A stretch of 64,000 nucleotides of DNA, taken from contig JASJOG010000608.1 of the NCBI GenBank assembly GCA_030142905.1, forward strand, positions 1 to 64,000. The letters are read 5' to 3'. Below, piece after piece: positions 1 to 15,446 of this stretch (position 1 is the first letter of the stretch; every line of letters starts with the position of its first letter). The DNA comes from Heliopora coerulea (lineage: Eukaryota; Cnidaria; Anthozoa; Scleralcyonacea; Helioporidae). The notes beneath the pieces were generated by a model. It did no database searches. It was not told the origin of the DNA and saw only the letters and a program-made list of their open reading frames with translations. The position numbers were made by a program, and so were the translations under genes.

Positions 1-2362
1 ATGGAAACTGCTCAGTCAGAGATAAATGTAACTGTTGAGCCATCAAAAAATTAAACTGCTGAGTCATGAAAAAGTGAAACTGCTGAGTCAGCAAAATTTG
101 AAACCGCTGACTTACTGACAGTCAACCGATAATGAAGACGACCAAATGATGATGATGATGATGATGAGAACGACCAGATGATAATCATGTCGACAACCAG
201 AAGATGATGCTAATGATGACGACGAAACCCAAATGATGATGATGATGACAACATCCAGATGACGATGTCGATGATGATGATGGCAAAAACCAAATGATGA
301 TGATGAGGATAATAAAGACAACGACCTGATGATGATGATGATGATGAGTCAGCAAAAAAAGAAAATGCTGAGTCATTGAAAAATGAAACTGCTGAGTCAT
401 CAAAAAGTGAAACTGCTGAGTCTGGGAAAAGTGAAACTGCTGAGTCAGCAAAAAATGAAACAGCAGACTGACTGACTGACCGTCAACTGATGATGAAGAT
501 GACCAGATGATGATGATTGTGATAATGATGATGACCAGATGATTATGATGTTGAAGGTGATGATGACCAGATGATGATGATGACCAAATGATGATGACCA
601 GATGATTACGATTACTAGTAGGTGAAAATGAACAAATCATGATGATGATAATTATGAACACAACAAACAGATATTGATGATGATGATTATAGAAATAACC
701 AGATTATGATGATGTTGATGATGATGATAAAGATCAGATAATGGTGATGATTTTGATGATCAGATGATGGAGATCATGATAATGAAGAGCAGATAATTAT
801 GATGATGATGACAAGAACATGCCGATGTTGATGTTGATGATGTCGAAGACATAGTTATGATAATGATGACAACGATGTCCAGATGTTGATGATGATAATA
901 ATAAAGACAACAAACAGATGATGGTGATGATGATGATGACGACAACAACAAGATGATGATGATGATGATGATAACGATCTGATAATGGTGATGATGATGA
1001 CGATGATCAGATAATGGAGATCATAATAATGACGAGCAGATAATGATGATGATGATGATGAGAAGAACCAGACGATGTTGATGCTGATGATAAAGACGAT
1101 ATTGTGATGATTATGATGACAACGACGACCAGATGATGATCATGACCAGATGATGATGACCAGATGATTACGATTACTAGATGGTGAAAATGACAAAATC
1201 ATGATGATGATAATTATGAACACAACAAACAGATATTGATGATGATGATTATAGCAATAACCAGATTATGATGATGTTGATGATGATGATAAAGATCAGA
1301 TAATGGTGATGATTTTGATGATCAGATGATGGAGATCATGATAATGACGAGCAGATAATTATGATGATGATGACAAGAACATGACGATGTTGATGCTGAT
1401 GACGTTGAAGACATAGTGATGATTATGATGACAACGATGTCCAGATGTTGATGATGATAATAAAGACAACAAACAGATGATGGTGATGATGATGATGACG
1501 ACAACAACAAGATGATGATGATGATGATGATGATGATAACGATCTGATAATGGTGATGATGATGACGATGATCAGGTAATGGAGATCATGATAATGACGA
1601 GCGGATAATGATGATGATGATGATGACAAGAACCAGACGATGTTGATGCTGATGATGAAGACGATTTTGTGATGATTATGATGACAACGACGACCAGATG
1701 ATGATGATAAGGAAGAGCAAATGATCAGAATCATGATGATGATCACGACAACCAGATGATGATGATGATAATGAAGACAACGACCAGATGATGATGCTGA
1801 CGATGATGATGTGTCAACAAAAAATAAAACTGCTGAGTCAGCAAAAAATGAAGCTGCTGAGTTAGCAAAAGATGAAACTGCTGAGTCAGAAACTGCTGAG
1901 TCAGCAAAAAATGAAGCTGCTGAGTTAGCAAAAGATGAAACTGCTGAGTCAGCAAAAAATGAAAGTGTTTAGTAAGCAAAAACTGAAACTGCTGAGTCAG
2001 TGAAACATGTAACTGCTGTGTCAGCAACAAGTCAAACTGCTGAGGCTGCGAAAAATGAAACTACTCAGTCAGCAAAAGTTGGAAATTCTGAGTTAGCGAA
2101 AAATAAAACTGCTAAGTCAGCAAAAGATGAAACTGCTGAGTCAGGGAAAATGAAACTGCTGAGTCAGCAAAAATGAAACAGCAGAGTTAACATAAAAGAA
2201 ACTGCTGAGTCAGCAAAAAATGAAACTGTTGAGTAAACAAAAATGGAAACTGCTGACTCAGCGATAAATGTAACTGCTGAGCCATCAAAAAATTAAACTG
2301 CTGAGTCAGGAAAAAGTGAAACTGCTGAGTCAGCGAAATTTGAAACCGCTGACTGACTGACA
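1..2362. repeat. Long-class HOR unit at left edge
   Basis: The anchor-to-anchor distance here is 2242 bp, against 1580-1671 bp in the following units. The extra length is an internal duplication of about 560 bp within the large GAT block: the segment around GATGATGGAGATCATGATAA appears at about 764 and again at about 1326. The same long class recurs deep in the right half of the array, so this unit is not just an edge artefact. Confidence 0.85.
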
Positions 2363-5300
2363 GTCAACCGATAATGAAGATGACCAAATGATGATGATGA
2401 TGATGATGAGAACGACCAGATGATAATGATGTCGACAACCAGAAGATGATGCTGATGATGATGACGAAACCCAAATGATGATGATGATGACAACATCCAG
2501 ATGATGATGTCGATGATGATGATGATGGCAAAAACCAAATGATGATGATGAGGATAATGAAGACAACGACCTGATGATGATGATGATGATGATGAGTCAG
2601 CAAAAAAAGAAAATGCTGAGTCAGCGAAAAATGAAACTGCTGAGTCATCAAAAAATGAAACTGCTGAGTCTGGGAAAAGTGAAACTGCTGAGTCAGCAAA
2701 AAATGAAACCGCAGACTGACTGACTGACCGTCAACTGATTATGACGATGACCAGATGATGATGATTGTGATGATGATGATGACCAGATGATGATGATGTT
2801 GAAGGTGATGATGACCAGATGATGATCATGACCAGATGATGATGACCAGATGATTACGATTACTAGATGGTGAAAATGACAAAATCATGATGATGATAAT
2901 TATGAACACAACAAACAGATATTGATGATGATGATTATAGCAATAACCAGATTATGATGATGTTGATGATGATGATAAAGATCAGATAATGGTGATGATT
3001 TTGATGATCAGATGATGGAGATCATGATAATGACGAGCAGATAATTATGATGATGATGACAAGAACATGACGATGTTGATGCTGATGACGTTGAAGACAT
3101 AGTGATGATTATGATGACAACGATGTCCAGATGTTGATGATGATAATAAAGACAACAAACAGATGATGGTGATGATGATGATGACGACAACAACAAGATG
3201 ATGATGATGATGATGATGATGATAACGATCTGATAATGGTGATGATGATGACGATGATCAGGTAATGGAGATCATGATAATGACGAGCGGATAATGATGA
3301 TGATGATGATGACAAGAACCAGACGATGTTGATGCTGATGATGAAGACGATTTTGTGATGATTATGATGACAACGACGACCAGATGATGATGATAAGGAA
3401 GAGCAAATGATCAGAATCATGATGATGATCACGACAACCAGATGATGATGATGATAATGAAGACAACGACCAGATGATGATGCTGACGATGATGATGAGT
3501 CAGCAAAAAATAAAACTGCTGAGTCAGCAAAAAATGAAGCTGCTGAGTTAGCAAAAGATGAAACTGCTGAGTCAGCAAAAAATGAAGCTGCTGAGTTAGC
3601 AAAAGATGAAACTGCTGAGTCAGCAAAAAATGAAAGTGTTTAGTAAGCAAAAACTGAAACTGCTGAGTCAGTGAAACATGTAACTGCTGTGTCAGCAACA
3701 AGTCAAACTGCTGAGGCTGCGAAAAATGAAACTACTCAGTCAGCAAAAGTTGGAAATTCTGAGTTAGCGAAAAATAAAACTGCTAAGTCAGCAAAAGATG
3801 AAACTGCTGAGTCAGGGAAAATGAAACTGCTGAGTCAGCAAAAATGAAACTGCAGAGTTAACATAAAAGAAACTGCTGAGTCAGCAAAAAATGAAACTGT
3901 TGAGTAAACAAAAATGGAAACTGCTGACTCAGCGATAAATGTAACTGCTGAGCCATCAAAAAATTAAACTGCTGAGTCAGGAAAAAGTGAAACTGCTGAG
4001 TCAGCGAAATTTGAAACCGCTGACTGACTGACAGTCAACCGATAATGAAGATGACCAAATGATGATGATGATGATGATGAGAACGACCAGATGATAATGA
4101 TGTCGACAACCAGAAGATGATGCTGATGATGATGACGAAACCCAAATGATGATGATGATGACAACATCCAGATGATGATGTCGATGATGATGATGATGGC
4201 AAAAACCAAATGATGATGATGAGGATAATGAAGACAACGACCTGATGATGATGATGATGATGAGTCAGCAAAAAAAGAAAATGCTGAGTCAGCGAAAAAT
4301 GAAACTGCTGAGTCATCAAAAAATGAAACTGCTGAGTCTGGGAAAAGTGAAACTGCTGAGTCAGCAAAAAATGAAACCGCAGACTGACTGACTGACCGTC
4401 AACTGATTATGACGATGACCAGATGATGATGATTGTGATGATGATGATGACCAGATGATGATGATGTTGAAGGTGATGATGACCAGATGATGATCATGAC
4501 CAGATGATGATGACCAGATGATTACGATTACTAGATGGTGAAAATGACAAAATCATGATGATGATAATTATGAACACAACAAACAGATATTGATGATGAT
4601 GATTATAGCAATAACCAGATTATGATGATGTTGATGATGATGATAAAGATCAGATAATGGTGATGATTTTGATGATCAGATGATGGAGATCATGATAATG
4701 ACGAGCAGATAATTATGATGATGATGACAAGAACATGACGATGTTGATGCTGATGACGTTGAAGACATAGTGATGATTATGATGACAACGATGTCCAGAT
4801 GTTGATGATGATAATAAAGACAACAAACAGATGATGGTGATGATGATGATGACGACAACAACAAGATGATGATGATGATGATGATGATGATAACGATCTG
4901 ATAATGGTGATGATGATGACGATGATCAGGTAATGGAGATCATGATAATGACGAGCGGATAATGATGATGATGATGATGACAAGAACCAGACGATGTTGA
5001 TGCTGATGATGAAGACGATTTTGTGATGATTATGATGACAACGACGACCAGATGATGATGATAAGGAAGAGCAAATGATCAGAATCATGATGATGATCAC
5101 GACAACCAGATGATGATGATGATAATGAAGACAACGACCAGATGATGATGCTGACGATGATGATGTGTCAACAAAAAATAAAACTGCTGAGTCAGCAAAA
5201 AATGAAGCTGCTGAGTTAGCAAAAGATGAAACTGCTGAGTCAGCAAAAAATGAAGCTGCTGAGTTAGCAAAAGATGAAACTGCTGAGTCAGCAAAAAATG

Positions 5301-8300
5301 AAAGTGTTTAGTAAGCAAAAACTGAAACTGCTGAGTCAGTGAAACATGTAACTGCTGTGTCAGCAACAAGTCAAACTGCTGAGGCTGCGAAAAATGAAAC
5401 TACTCAGTCAGCAAAAGTTGGAAATTCTGAGTTAGCGAAAAATAAAACTGCTAAGTCAGCAAAAGATGAAACTGCTGAGTCAGGGAAAATGAAACTGCTG
5501 AGTCAGCAAAAATGAAACTGCAGAGTTAACATAAAAGAAACTGCTGAGTCAGCAAAAAATGAAACTGTTGAGTAAACAAAAATGGAAACTGCTGACTCAG
5601 CGATAAATGTAACTGCTGAGCCATCAAAAAATTAAACTGCTGAGTCAGGAAAAAGTGAAACTGCTGAGTCAGCGAAATTTGAAACCGCTGACTGACTGAC
5701 AGTCAACCGATAATGAAGATGACCAAATGATGATGATGATGATGATGAGAACGACCAGATGATAATGATGTCGACAACCAGAAGATGATGCTGATGATGA
5801 TGACGAAACCCAAATGATGATGATGATGACAACATCCAGATGATGATGTCGATGATGATGATGATGGCAAAAACCAAATGATGATGATGAGGATAATGAA
5901 GACAACGACCTGATGATGATGATGATGATGAGTCAGCAAAAAAAGAAAATGCTGAGTCAGCGAAAAATGAAACTGCTGAGTCATCAAAAAATGAAACTGC
6001 TGAGTCTGGGAAAAGTGAAACTGCTGAGTCAGCAAAAAATGAAACCGCAGACTGACTGACTGACCGTCAACTGATTATGACGATGACCAGATGATGATGA
6101 TTGTGATGATGATGATGACCAGATGATGATGATGTTGAAGGTGATGATGACCAGATGATGATCATGACCAGATGATGATGACCAGATGATTACGATTACT
6201 AGATGGTGAAAATGACAAAATCATGATGATGATAATTATGAACACAACAAACAGATATTGATGATGATGATTATAGCAATAACCAGATTATGATGATGTT
6301 GATGATGATGATAAAGATCAGATAATGGTGATGATTTTGATGATCAGATGATGGAGATCATGATAATGACGAGCAGATAATTATGATGATGATGACAAGA
6401 ACATGACGATGTTGATGCTGATGACGTTGAAGACATAGTGATGATTATGATGACAACGATGTCCAGATGTTGATGATGATAATAAAGACAACAAACAGAT
6501 GATGGTGATGATGATGATGACGACAACAACAAGATGATGATGATGATGATGATGATGATAACGATCTGATAATGGTGATGATGATGACGATGATCAGGTA
6601 ATGGAGATCATGATAATGACGAGCGGATAATGATGATGATGATGATGACAAGAACCAGACGATGTTGATGCTGATGATGAAGACGATTTTGTGATGATTA
6701 TGATGACAACGACGACCAGATGATGATGATAAGGAAGAGCAAATGATCAGAATCATGATGATGATCACGACAACCAGATGATGATGATGATAATGAAGAC
6801 AACGACCAGATGATGATGCTGACGATGATGATGAGTCAGCAAAAAATAAAACTGCTGAGTCAGCAAAAAATGAAGCTGCTGAGTTAGCAAAAGATGAAAC
6901 TGCTGAGTCAGCAAAAAATGAAAGTGTTTAGTAAGCAAAAACTGAAACTGCTGAGTCAGTGAAACATGTAACTGCTGTGTCAGCAACAAGTCAAACTGCT
7001 GAGGCTGCGAAAAATGAAACTACTCAGTCAGCAAAAGTTGGAAATTCTGAGTTAGCGAAAAATAAAACTGCTAAGTCAGCAAAAGATGAAACTGCTGAGT
7101 CAGGGAAAATGAAACTGCTGAGTCAGCAAAAATGAAACAGCAGAGTTAACATAAAAGAAACTGCTGAGTCAGCAAAAAATGAAACTGTTGAGTAAACAAA
7201 AATGGAAACTGCTGACTCAGCGATAAATGTAACTGCTGAGCCATCAAAAAATTAAACTGCTGAGTCAGGAAAAAGTGAAACTGCTGAGTCAGCGAAATTT
7301 GAAACCGCTGACTGACTGACAGTCAACCGATAATGAAGATGACCAAATGATGATGATGATGATGATGAGAACGACCAGATGATAATGATGTCGACAACCA
7401 GAAGATGATGCTGATGATGATGACGAAACCCAAATGATGATGATGATGACAACATCCAGATGATGATGTCGATGATGATGATGATGGCAAAAACCAAATG
7501 ATGATGATGAGGATAATGAAGACAACGACCTGATGATGATGATGATGATGAGTCAGCAAAAAAAGAAAATGCTGAGTCAGCGAAAAATGAAACTGCTGAG
7601 TCATCAAAAAATGAAACTGCTGAGTCTGGGAAAAGTGAAACTGCTGAGTCAGCAAAAAATGAAACCGCAGACTGACTGACTGACCGTCAACTGATTATGA
7701 CGATGACCAGATGATGATGATTGTGATGATGATGATGACCAGATGATGATGATGTTGAAGGTGATGATGACCAGATGATGATCATGACCAGATGATGATG
7801 ACCAGATGATTACGATTACTAGATGGTGAAAATGACAAAATCATGATGATGATAATTATGAACACAACAAACAGATATTGATGATGATGATTATAGCAAT
7901 AACCAGATTATGATGATGTTGATGATGATGATAAAGATCAGATAATGGTGATGATTTTGATGATCAGATGATGGAGATCATGATAATGACGAGCAGATAA
8001 TTATGATGATGATGACAAGAACATGACGATGTTGATGCTGATGACGTTGAAGACATAGTGATGATTATGATGACAACGATGTCCAGATGTTGATGATGAT
8101 AATAAAGACAACAAACAGATGATGGTGATGATGATGATGACGACAACAACAAGATGATGATGATGATGATGATGATGATAACGATCTGATAATGGTGATG
8201 ATGATGACGATGATCAGGTAATGGAGATCATGATAATGACGAGCGGATAATGATGATGATGATGATGACAAGAACCAGACGATGTTGATGCTGATGATGA

Positions 8301-11300
8301 AGACGATTTTGTGATGATTATGATGACAACGACGACCAGATGATGATGATAAGGAAGAGCAAATGATCAGAATCATGATGATGATCACGACAACCAGATG
8401 ATGATGATGATAATGAAGACAACGACCAGATGATGATGCTGACGATGATGATGTGTCAACAAAAAATAAAACTGCTGAGTCAGCAAAAAATGAAGCTGCT
8501 GAGTTAGCAAAAGATGAAACTGCTGAGTCAGCAAAAAATGAAAGTGTTTTGTAAGCAAAAACTGAAACTGCTGAGTCAGTGAAACATGTAACTGCTGTTT
8601 CAGCAACAAGTCAAACTGCTGAGGCTGCGAAAAATGAAACTACTCAGTCAGCAAAAGTTGGAAATTCTGAGTTAGCGAAAAATAAAACTGCTAAGTCAGC
8701 AAAAGATGAAACTGCTGAGTCAGGGAAAATGAAACTGCTGAGTCAGCAAAAATGAAACAGCAGAGTTAACATAAAAGAAACTGCTGAGTCAACTAAATAT
8801 GAAACTGTTGAGTAAACAAAAATGGAAACTGCTGACTCAGCGATAAATGTAACTGCTGAGCCATCAAAAAATTAAACTGCTGAGTCAGGAAAAAGTGAAA
8901 CTGCTGAGTCAGCGAAATTTGAAACCGCTGACTGACTGACAGTCAACCGATAATGAAGATGACCAAATGATGATGATGATGACGATGAGAACGACCAGAT
9001 GATAATGATGTCGACAACCAGAAGATGATGCTGATGATGATGACGAAACCCAAATGATGATGATGATGACAACATCCAGATGATGATGTCGATGATGATG
9101 ATGATGGCAAAAACCAAATGATGATGATGAGGATAATGAAGACAACGACCTGATGATGATGATGATGATGAGTCAGCAAAAAAAGAAAATGCTGAGTCAG
9201 CGAAAAATGAAACTGCTGAGTCATCAAAAAATGAAACTGCTGAGTCTGGGAAAAGTGAAACTGCTGAGTCAGCAAAAAATGAAACCGCAGACTGACTGAC
9301 TGACCGTCAACTGATTATGACGATGACCAGATGATGATGATTGTGATGATGATGATGACCAGATGATGATGATGTTGAAGGTGATGATGACCAGATGATG
9401 ATCATGACCAGATGATGATGACCAGATGATTACGATTACTAGATGGTGAAAATGACAAAATCATGATGATGATAATTATGAACACAACAAACAGATATTG
9501 ATGATGATGATTATAGCAATAACCAGATTATGATGATGTTGATGATGATGATAAAGATCAGATAATGGTGATGATTTTGATGATCAGATGATGGAGATCA
9601 TGATAATGACGAGCAGATAATTATGATGATGATGACAAGAACATGACGATGTTGATGCTGATGACGTTGAAGACATAGTGATGATTATGATGACAACGAT
9701 GTCCAGATGTTGATGATGATAATAAAGACAACAAACAGATGATGGTGATGATGATGATGACGACAACAACAAGATGATGATGATGATGATGATGATGATA
9801 ACGATCTGATAATGGTGATGATGATGACGATGATCAGGTAATGGAGATCATGATAATGACGAGCGGATAATGATGATGATGATGATGACAAGAACCAGAC
9901 GATGTTGATGCTGATGATGAAGACGATTTTGTGATGATTATGATGACAACGACGACCAGATGATGATGATAAGGAAGAGCAAATGATCAGAATCATGATG
10001 ATGATCACGACAACCAGATGATGATGATGATAATGAAGACAACGACCAGATGGATGATGCTGACGATGATGATGAGTCAGCAAAAAATAAAACTGCTGAG
10101 TCAGCAAAAAATGAAGCTGCTGAGTTAGCAAAAGATGAAACTGCTGAGTCAGCAAAAAATGAAGCTGCTGAGTTAGCAAAAGATGAAACTGCTGAGTCAG
10201 CAAAAAATGAAAGTGTTTAGTAAGCAAAAACTGAAACTGCTGAGTCAGTGAAACATGTAACTGCTGTGTCAGCAACAAGTCAAACTGCTGAGGCTGCGAA
10301 AAATGAAACTACTCAGTCAGCAAAAGTTGGAAATTCTGAGTTAGCGAAAAATAAAACTGCTAAGTCAGCAAAAGATGAAACTGCTGAGTCAGGGAAAATG
10401 AAACTGCTGAGTCAGCAAAAATGAAACAGCAGAGTTAACATAAAAGAAACTGCTGAGTCAGCAAAAAATGAAACTGTTGAGTAAACAAAAATGGAAACTG
10501 CTGACTCAGCGATAAATGTAACTGCTGAGCCATCAAAAAATTAAACTGCTGAGTCAGGAAAAAGTGAAACTGCTGAGTCAGCGAAATTTGAAACCGCTGA
10601 CTGACTGACAGTCAACCGATAATGAAGATGACCAAATGATGATGATGATGATGATGAGAACTACCAGATGATAATAATGTCGACAACCAGAAGATGATGC
10701 TGATAATGATGACGAAACCCAAATGATGATGATGATGACAACATCGAGATGATGATGTCGATGATGATGATGATGGCAAAAACCAAATGATGATGATGAG
10801 GATAATGAAGAGAACGACCTGATGATGATGATGATGATGAGTCAGCAAAAAAAGAAAATGCTGAGTCAGCGAAAAATGAAACTGCTGAGTCATCAAAAAA
10901 TGAAACTGCTGAGTCTGGGAAAAGTGAAACTGCTGAGTCAGCAAAAAATGAAACCGCAGACTGACTGACTGACCGTCAACGGATTATGACGATGACCAGA
11001 TGATGATGATTGTGATGATGATGATGACCAGATGATGATGATGTTGAAGGTGATGATGACCAGATGATGATCATGACCAGATGATGATGACCAGATGATT
11101 ACGATTACTAGATGGTGAAAATGACAAAATCATGATGATGATAATTATGAACACAACAAACAGATATTGATGATGATGATTATAGCAATAACCAGATTAT
11201 GATGATGTTGATGATGATGATAAAGATCAGATAATGGTGATGATTTTGATGATCAGATGATGGAGATCATGATAATGACGAGCAGATAATTATGATGATG

Positions 11301-14300
11301 ATGACAAGAACATGACGATGTTGATGCTGATGACGTTGAAGACATAGTGATGATTATGATGACAACGATGTCCAGATGTTGATGATGATAATAAAGACAA
11401 CAAACAGATGATGGTGATGATGATGATGACGACAACAACAAGATGATGATGATGATGATGATGATGATAACGATCTGATAATGGTGATGATGATGACGAT
11501 GATCAGGTAATGGAGATCATGATAATGACGAGCGGATAATGATGATGATGATGATGACAAGAACCAGACGATGTTGATGCTGATGATGAAGACGATTTTG
11601 TGATGATTATGATGACAACGACGACCAGATGATGATGATAAGGAAGAGCAAATGATCAGAATCATGATGATGATCACGACAACCAGATGATGATGATGAT
11701 AATGAAGACAACGACCAGATGATGATGCTGACGATGATGATGAGTCAGCAAAAAATAAAACTGCTGAGTCAGCAAAAAATGAAGCTGCTGAGTTAGCAAA
11801 AGATGAAACTGCTGAGTCAGCAAAAAATGAAAGTGTTTTGTAAGCAAAAACTGAAACTGCTGAGTCAGTGAAACATGTAACTGCTGTGTCAGCAACAAGT
11901 CAAACTGCTGGGGCTGCGAAAAATGAAACTACTCAGTCAGCAAAAGTTGGAAATTCTGAGTTAGCGAAAAATAAAACTGCTAAGTCAGCAAAAGATGAAA
12001 CTGCTGAGTCAGGGAAAATGAAACTGCTGAGTCAGCAAAAATGAAACAGCAGAGTTAACATAAAAGAAACTGCTGAGTCAGCAAAAAATGAAACTGTTGA
12101 GTAAACAAAAATGGAAACTGCTGACTCAGCGATAAATGTAACTGCTGAGCCATCAAAAAATTAAACTGCTGAGTCAGGAAAAAGTGAAACTGCTGAGTCA
12201 GCGAAATTTGAAACCGCTGACTGACTGACAGTCAACCGATAATGAAGATGACCAAATGATGATGATGATGATGATGAGAACTACCAGATGATAATAATGT
12301 CGACAACCAGAAGATGATGCTGATAATGATGACGAAACCCAAATGATGATGATGATGACAACATCGAGATGATGATGTCGATGATGATGATGATGGCAAA
12401 AACCAAATGATGATGATGAGGATAATGAAGAGAACGACCTGATGATGATGATGATGATGAGTCAGCAAAAAAAGAAAATGCTGAGTCAGCGAAAAATGAA
12501 ACTGCTGAGTCATCAAAAAATGAAACTGCTGAGTCTGGGAAAAGTGAAACTGCTGAGTCAGCAAAAAATGAAACCGCAGACTGACTGACTGACCGTCAAC
12601 GGATTATGACGATGACCAGATGATGATGATTGTGATGATGATGATGACCAGATGATGATGATGTTGAAGGTGATGATGACCAGATGATGATCATGACCAG
12701 ATGATGATGACCAGATGATTACGATTACTAGATGGTGAAAATGACAAAATCATGATGATGATAATTATGAACACAACAAACAGATATTGATGATGATGAT
12801 TATAGCAATAACCAGATTATGATGATGTTGATGATGATGATAAAGATCAGATAATGGTGATGATTTTGATGATCAGATGATGGAGATCATGATAATGACG
12901 AGCAGATAATTATGATGATGATGACAAGAACATGACGATGTTGATGCTGATGACGTTGAAGACATAGTGATGATTATGATGACAACGATGTCCAGATGTT
13001 GATGATGATAATAAAGACAACAAACAGATGATGGTGATGATGATGATGACGATCTGATAATGGTGATGATGATGACGATGATCAGGTAATGGAGATCATG
13101 ATAATGACGAGCGGATAATGATGATGATGATGATGACAAGAACCAGACGATGTTGATGCTGATGATGAAGACGATATTGTGATGATTATGATGACAACGA
13201 CGACCAGATGATGATGATAAGGAAGAGCAAATGATCAGAATCATGATGATGATCACGACAACCAGATGATGATGATGATAATGAAGACAACGACCAGATG
13301 GATGATGCTGACGATGATGATGAGTCAGCAAAAAATAAAACTGCTGAGTCAGCAAAAAATGAAGCTGCTGAGTTAGCAAAAGATGAAACTGCTGAGTCAG
13401 CAAAAAATGAAAGTGTTTAGTAAGCAAAAACTGAAACTGCTGAGTCAGTGAAACATGTAACTGCTGTGTCAGCAACAAGTCAAACTGCTGAGGCTGCGAA
13501 AAATGAAACTACTCAGTCAGCAAAAGTTGGAAATTCTGAGTTAGCGAAAAATAAAACTGCTAAGTCAGCAAAAGATGAAACTGCTGAGTCAGGGAAAATG
13601 AAACTGCTGAGTCAGCAAAAATGAAACAGCAGAGTTAACATAAAAGAAACTGCTGAGTCAGCAAAAAATGAAACTGTTGAGTAAACAAAAATGGAAACTG
13701 CTGACTCAGCGATAAATGTAACTGCTGAGCCATCAAAAAATTAAACTGCTGAGTCAGGAAAAAGTGAAACTGCTGAGTCAGCGAAATTTGAAACCGCTGA
13801 CTGACTGACAGTCAACCGATAATGAAGATGACGAAATGATGATGATGATGATGATGAGAACTACCAGATGATAATAATGTCGACAACCAGAAGATGATGC
13901 TGATAATGATGACGAAACCCAAATGATGATGATGATGACAACATCGAGATGATGATGTCGATGATGATGATGATGGCAAAAACCAAATGATGATGATGAG
14001 GATAATGAAGAGAACGACCTGATGATGATGATGATGATGAGTCAGCAAAAAAAGAAAATGCTGAGTCTGGGAAAAGTGAAACTGCTGAGTCAGCAAAAAA
14101 TGAAACCGCAGACTGACTGACTGACCGTCAACGGATTATGACGATGACCAGATGATGATGATTGTGATGATGATGATGACCAGATGATGATGATGTTGAA
14201 GGTGATGATGACCAGATGATGATCATGACCAGATGATGATGACCAGATGATTACGATTACTAGATGGTGAAAATGACAAAATCATGATGATGATAATTAT

Positions 14301-15415
14301 GAACACAACAAACAGATATTGATGATGATGATTATAGCAATAACCAGATTATGATGATGTTGATGATGATGATAAAGATCAGATAATGGTGATGATTTTG
14401 ATGATCAGATGATGGAGATCATGATAATGACGAGCAGATAATTATGATGATGATGACAAGAACATGACGATGTTGATGCTGATGACGTTGAAGACATAGT
14501 GATGATTATGATGACAACGATGTCCAGATGTTGATGATGATAATAAAGACAACAAACAGATGATGGTGATGATGATGATGACGATCTGATAATGGTGATG
14601 ATGATGACGATGATCAGGTAATGGAGATCATGATAATGACGAGCGGATAATGATGATGATGATGATGACAAGAACCAGACGATGTTGATGCTGATGATGA
14701 AGACGATATTGTGATGATTATGATGACAACGACGACCAGATGATGATGATAAGGAAGAGCAAATGATCAGAATCATGATGATGATCACGACAACCAGATG
14801 ATGATGATGATAATGAAGACAACGACCAGATGGATGATGCTGACGATGATGATGAGTCAGCAAAAAATAAAACTGCTGAGTCAGCAAAAAATGAAGCTGC
14901 TGAGTTAGCAAAAGATGAAACTGCTGAGTCAGCAAAAAATGAAGCTGCTGAGTTAGCAAAAGATGAAACTGCTGAGTCAGCAAAAAATGAAAGTGTTTAG
15001 TAAGCAAAAACTGAAACTGCTGAGTCAGTGAAACATGTAACTGCTGTGTCAGCAACAAGTCAAACTGCTGAGGCTGCGAAAAATGAAACTACTCAGTCAG
15101 CAAAAGTTGGAAATTCTGAGTTAGCGAAAAATAAAACTGCTAAGTCAGCAAAAGATGAAACTGCTGAGTCAGGGAAAATGAAACTGCTGAGTCAGCAAAA
15201 ATGAAACAGCAGAGTTAACATAAAAGAAACTGCTGAGTCAGCAAAAAATGAAACTGTTGAGTAAACAAAAATGGAAACTGCTGACTCAGCGATAAATGTA
15301 ACTGCTGAGCCATCAAAAAATTAAACTGCTGAGTCAGGAAAAAGTGAAACTGCTGAGTCAGCGAAATTTGAAACCGCTGACTGACTGACAGTCAACCGAT
15401 AATGAAGATGACCAA

Positions 15416-15446
<31 letters not shown>

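Noticed and set aside
3481..4020. CRISPR-like array of 24-bp direct repeats
   Set aside because: Units are head-to-tail without unique spacers, the DNA is eukaryotic, and no cas gene is present. It is a minisatellite.
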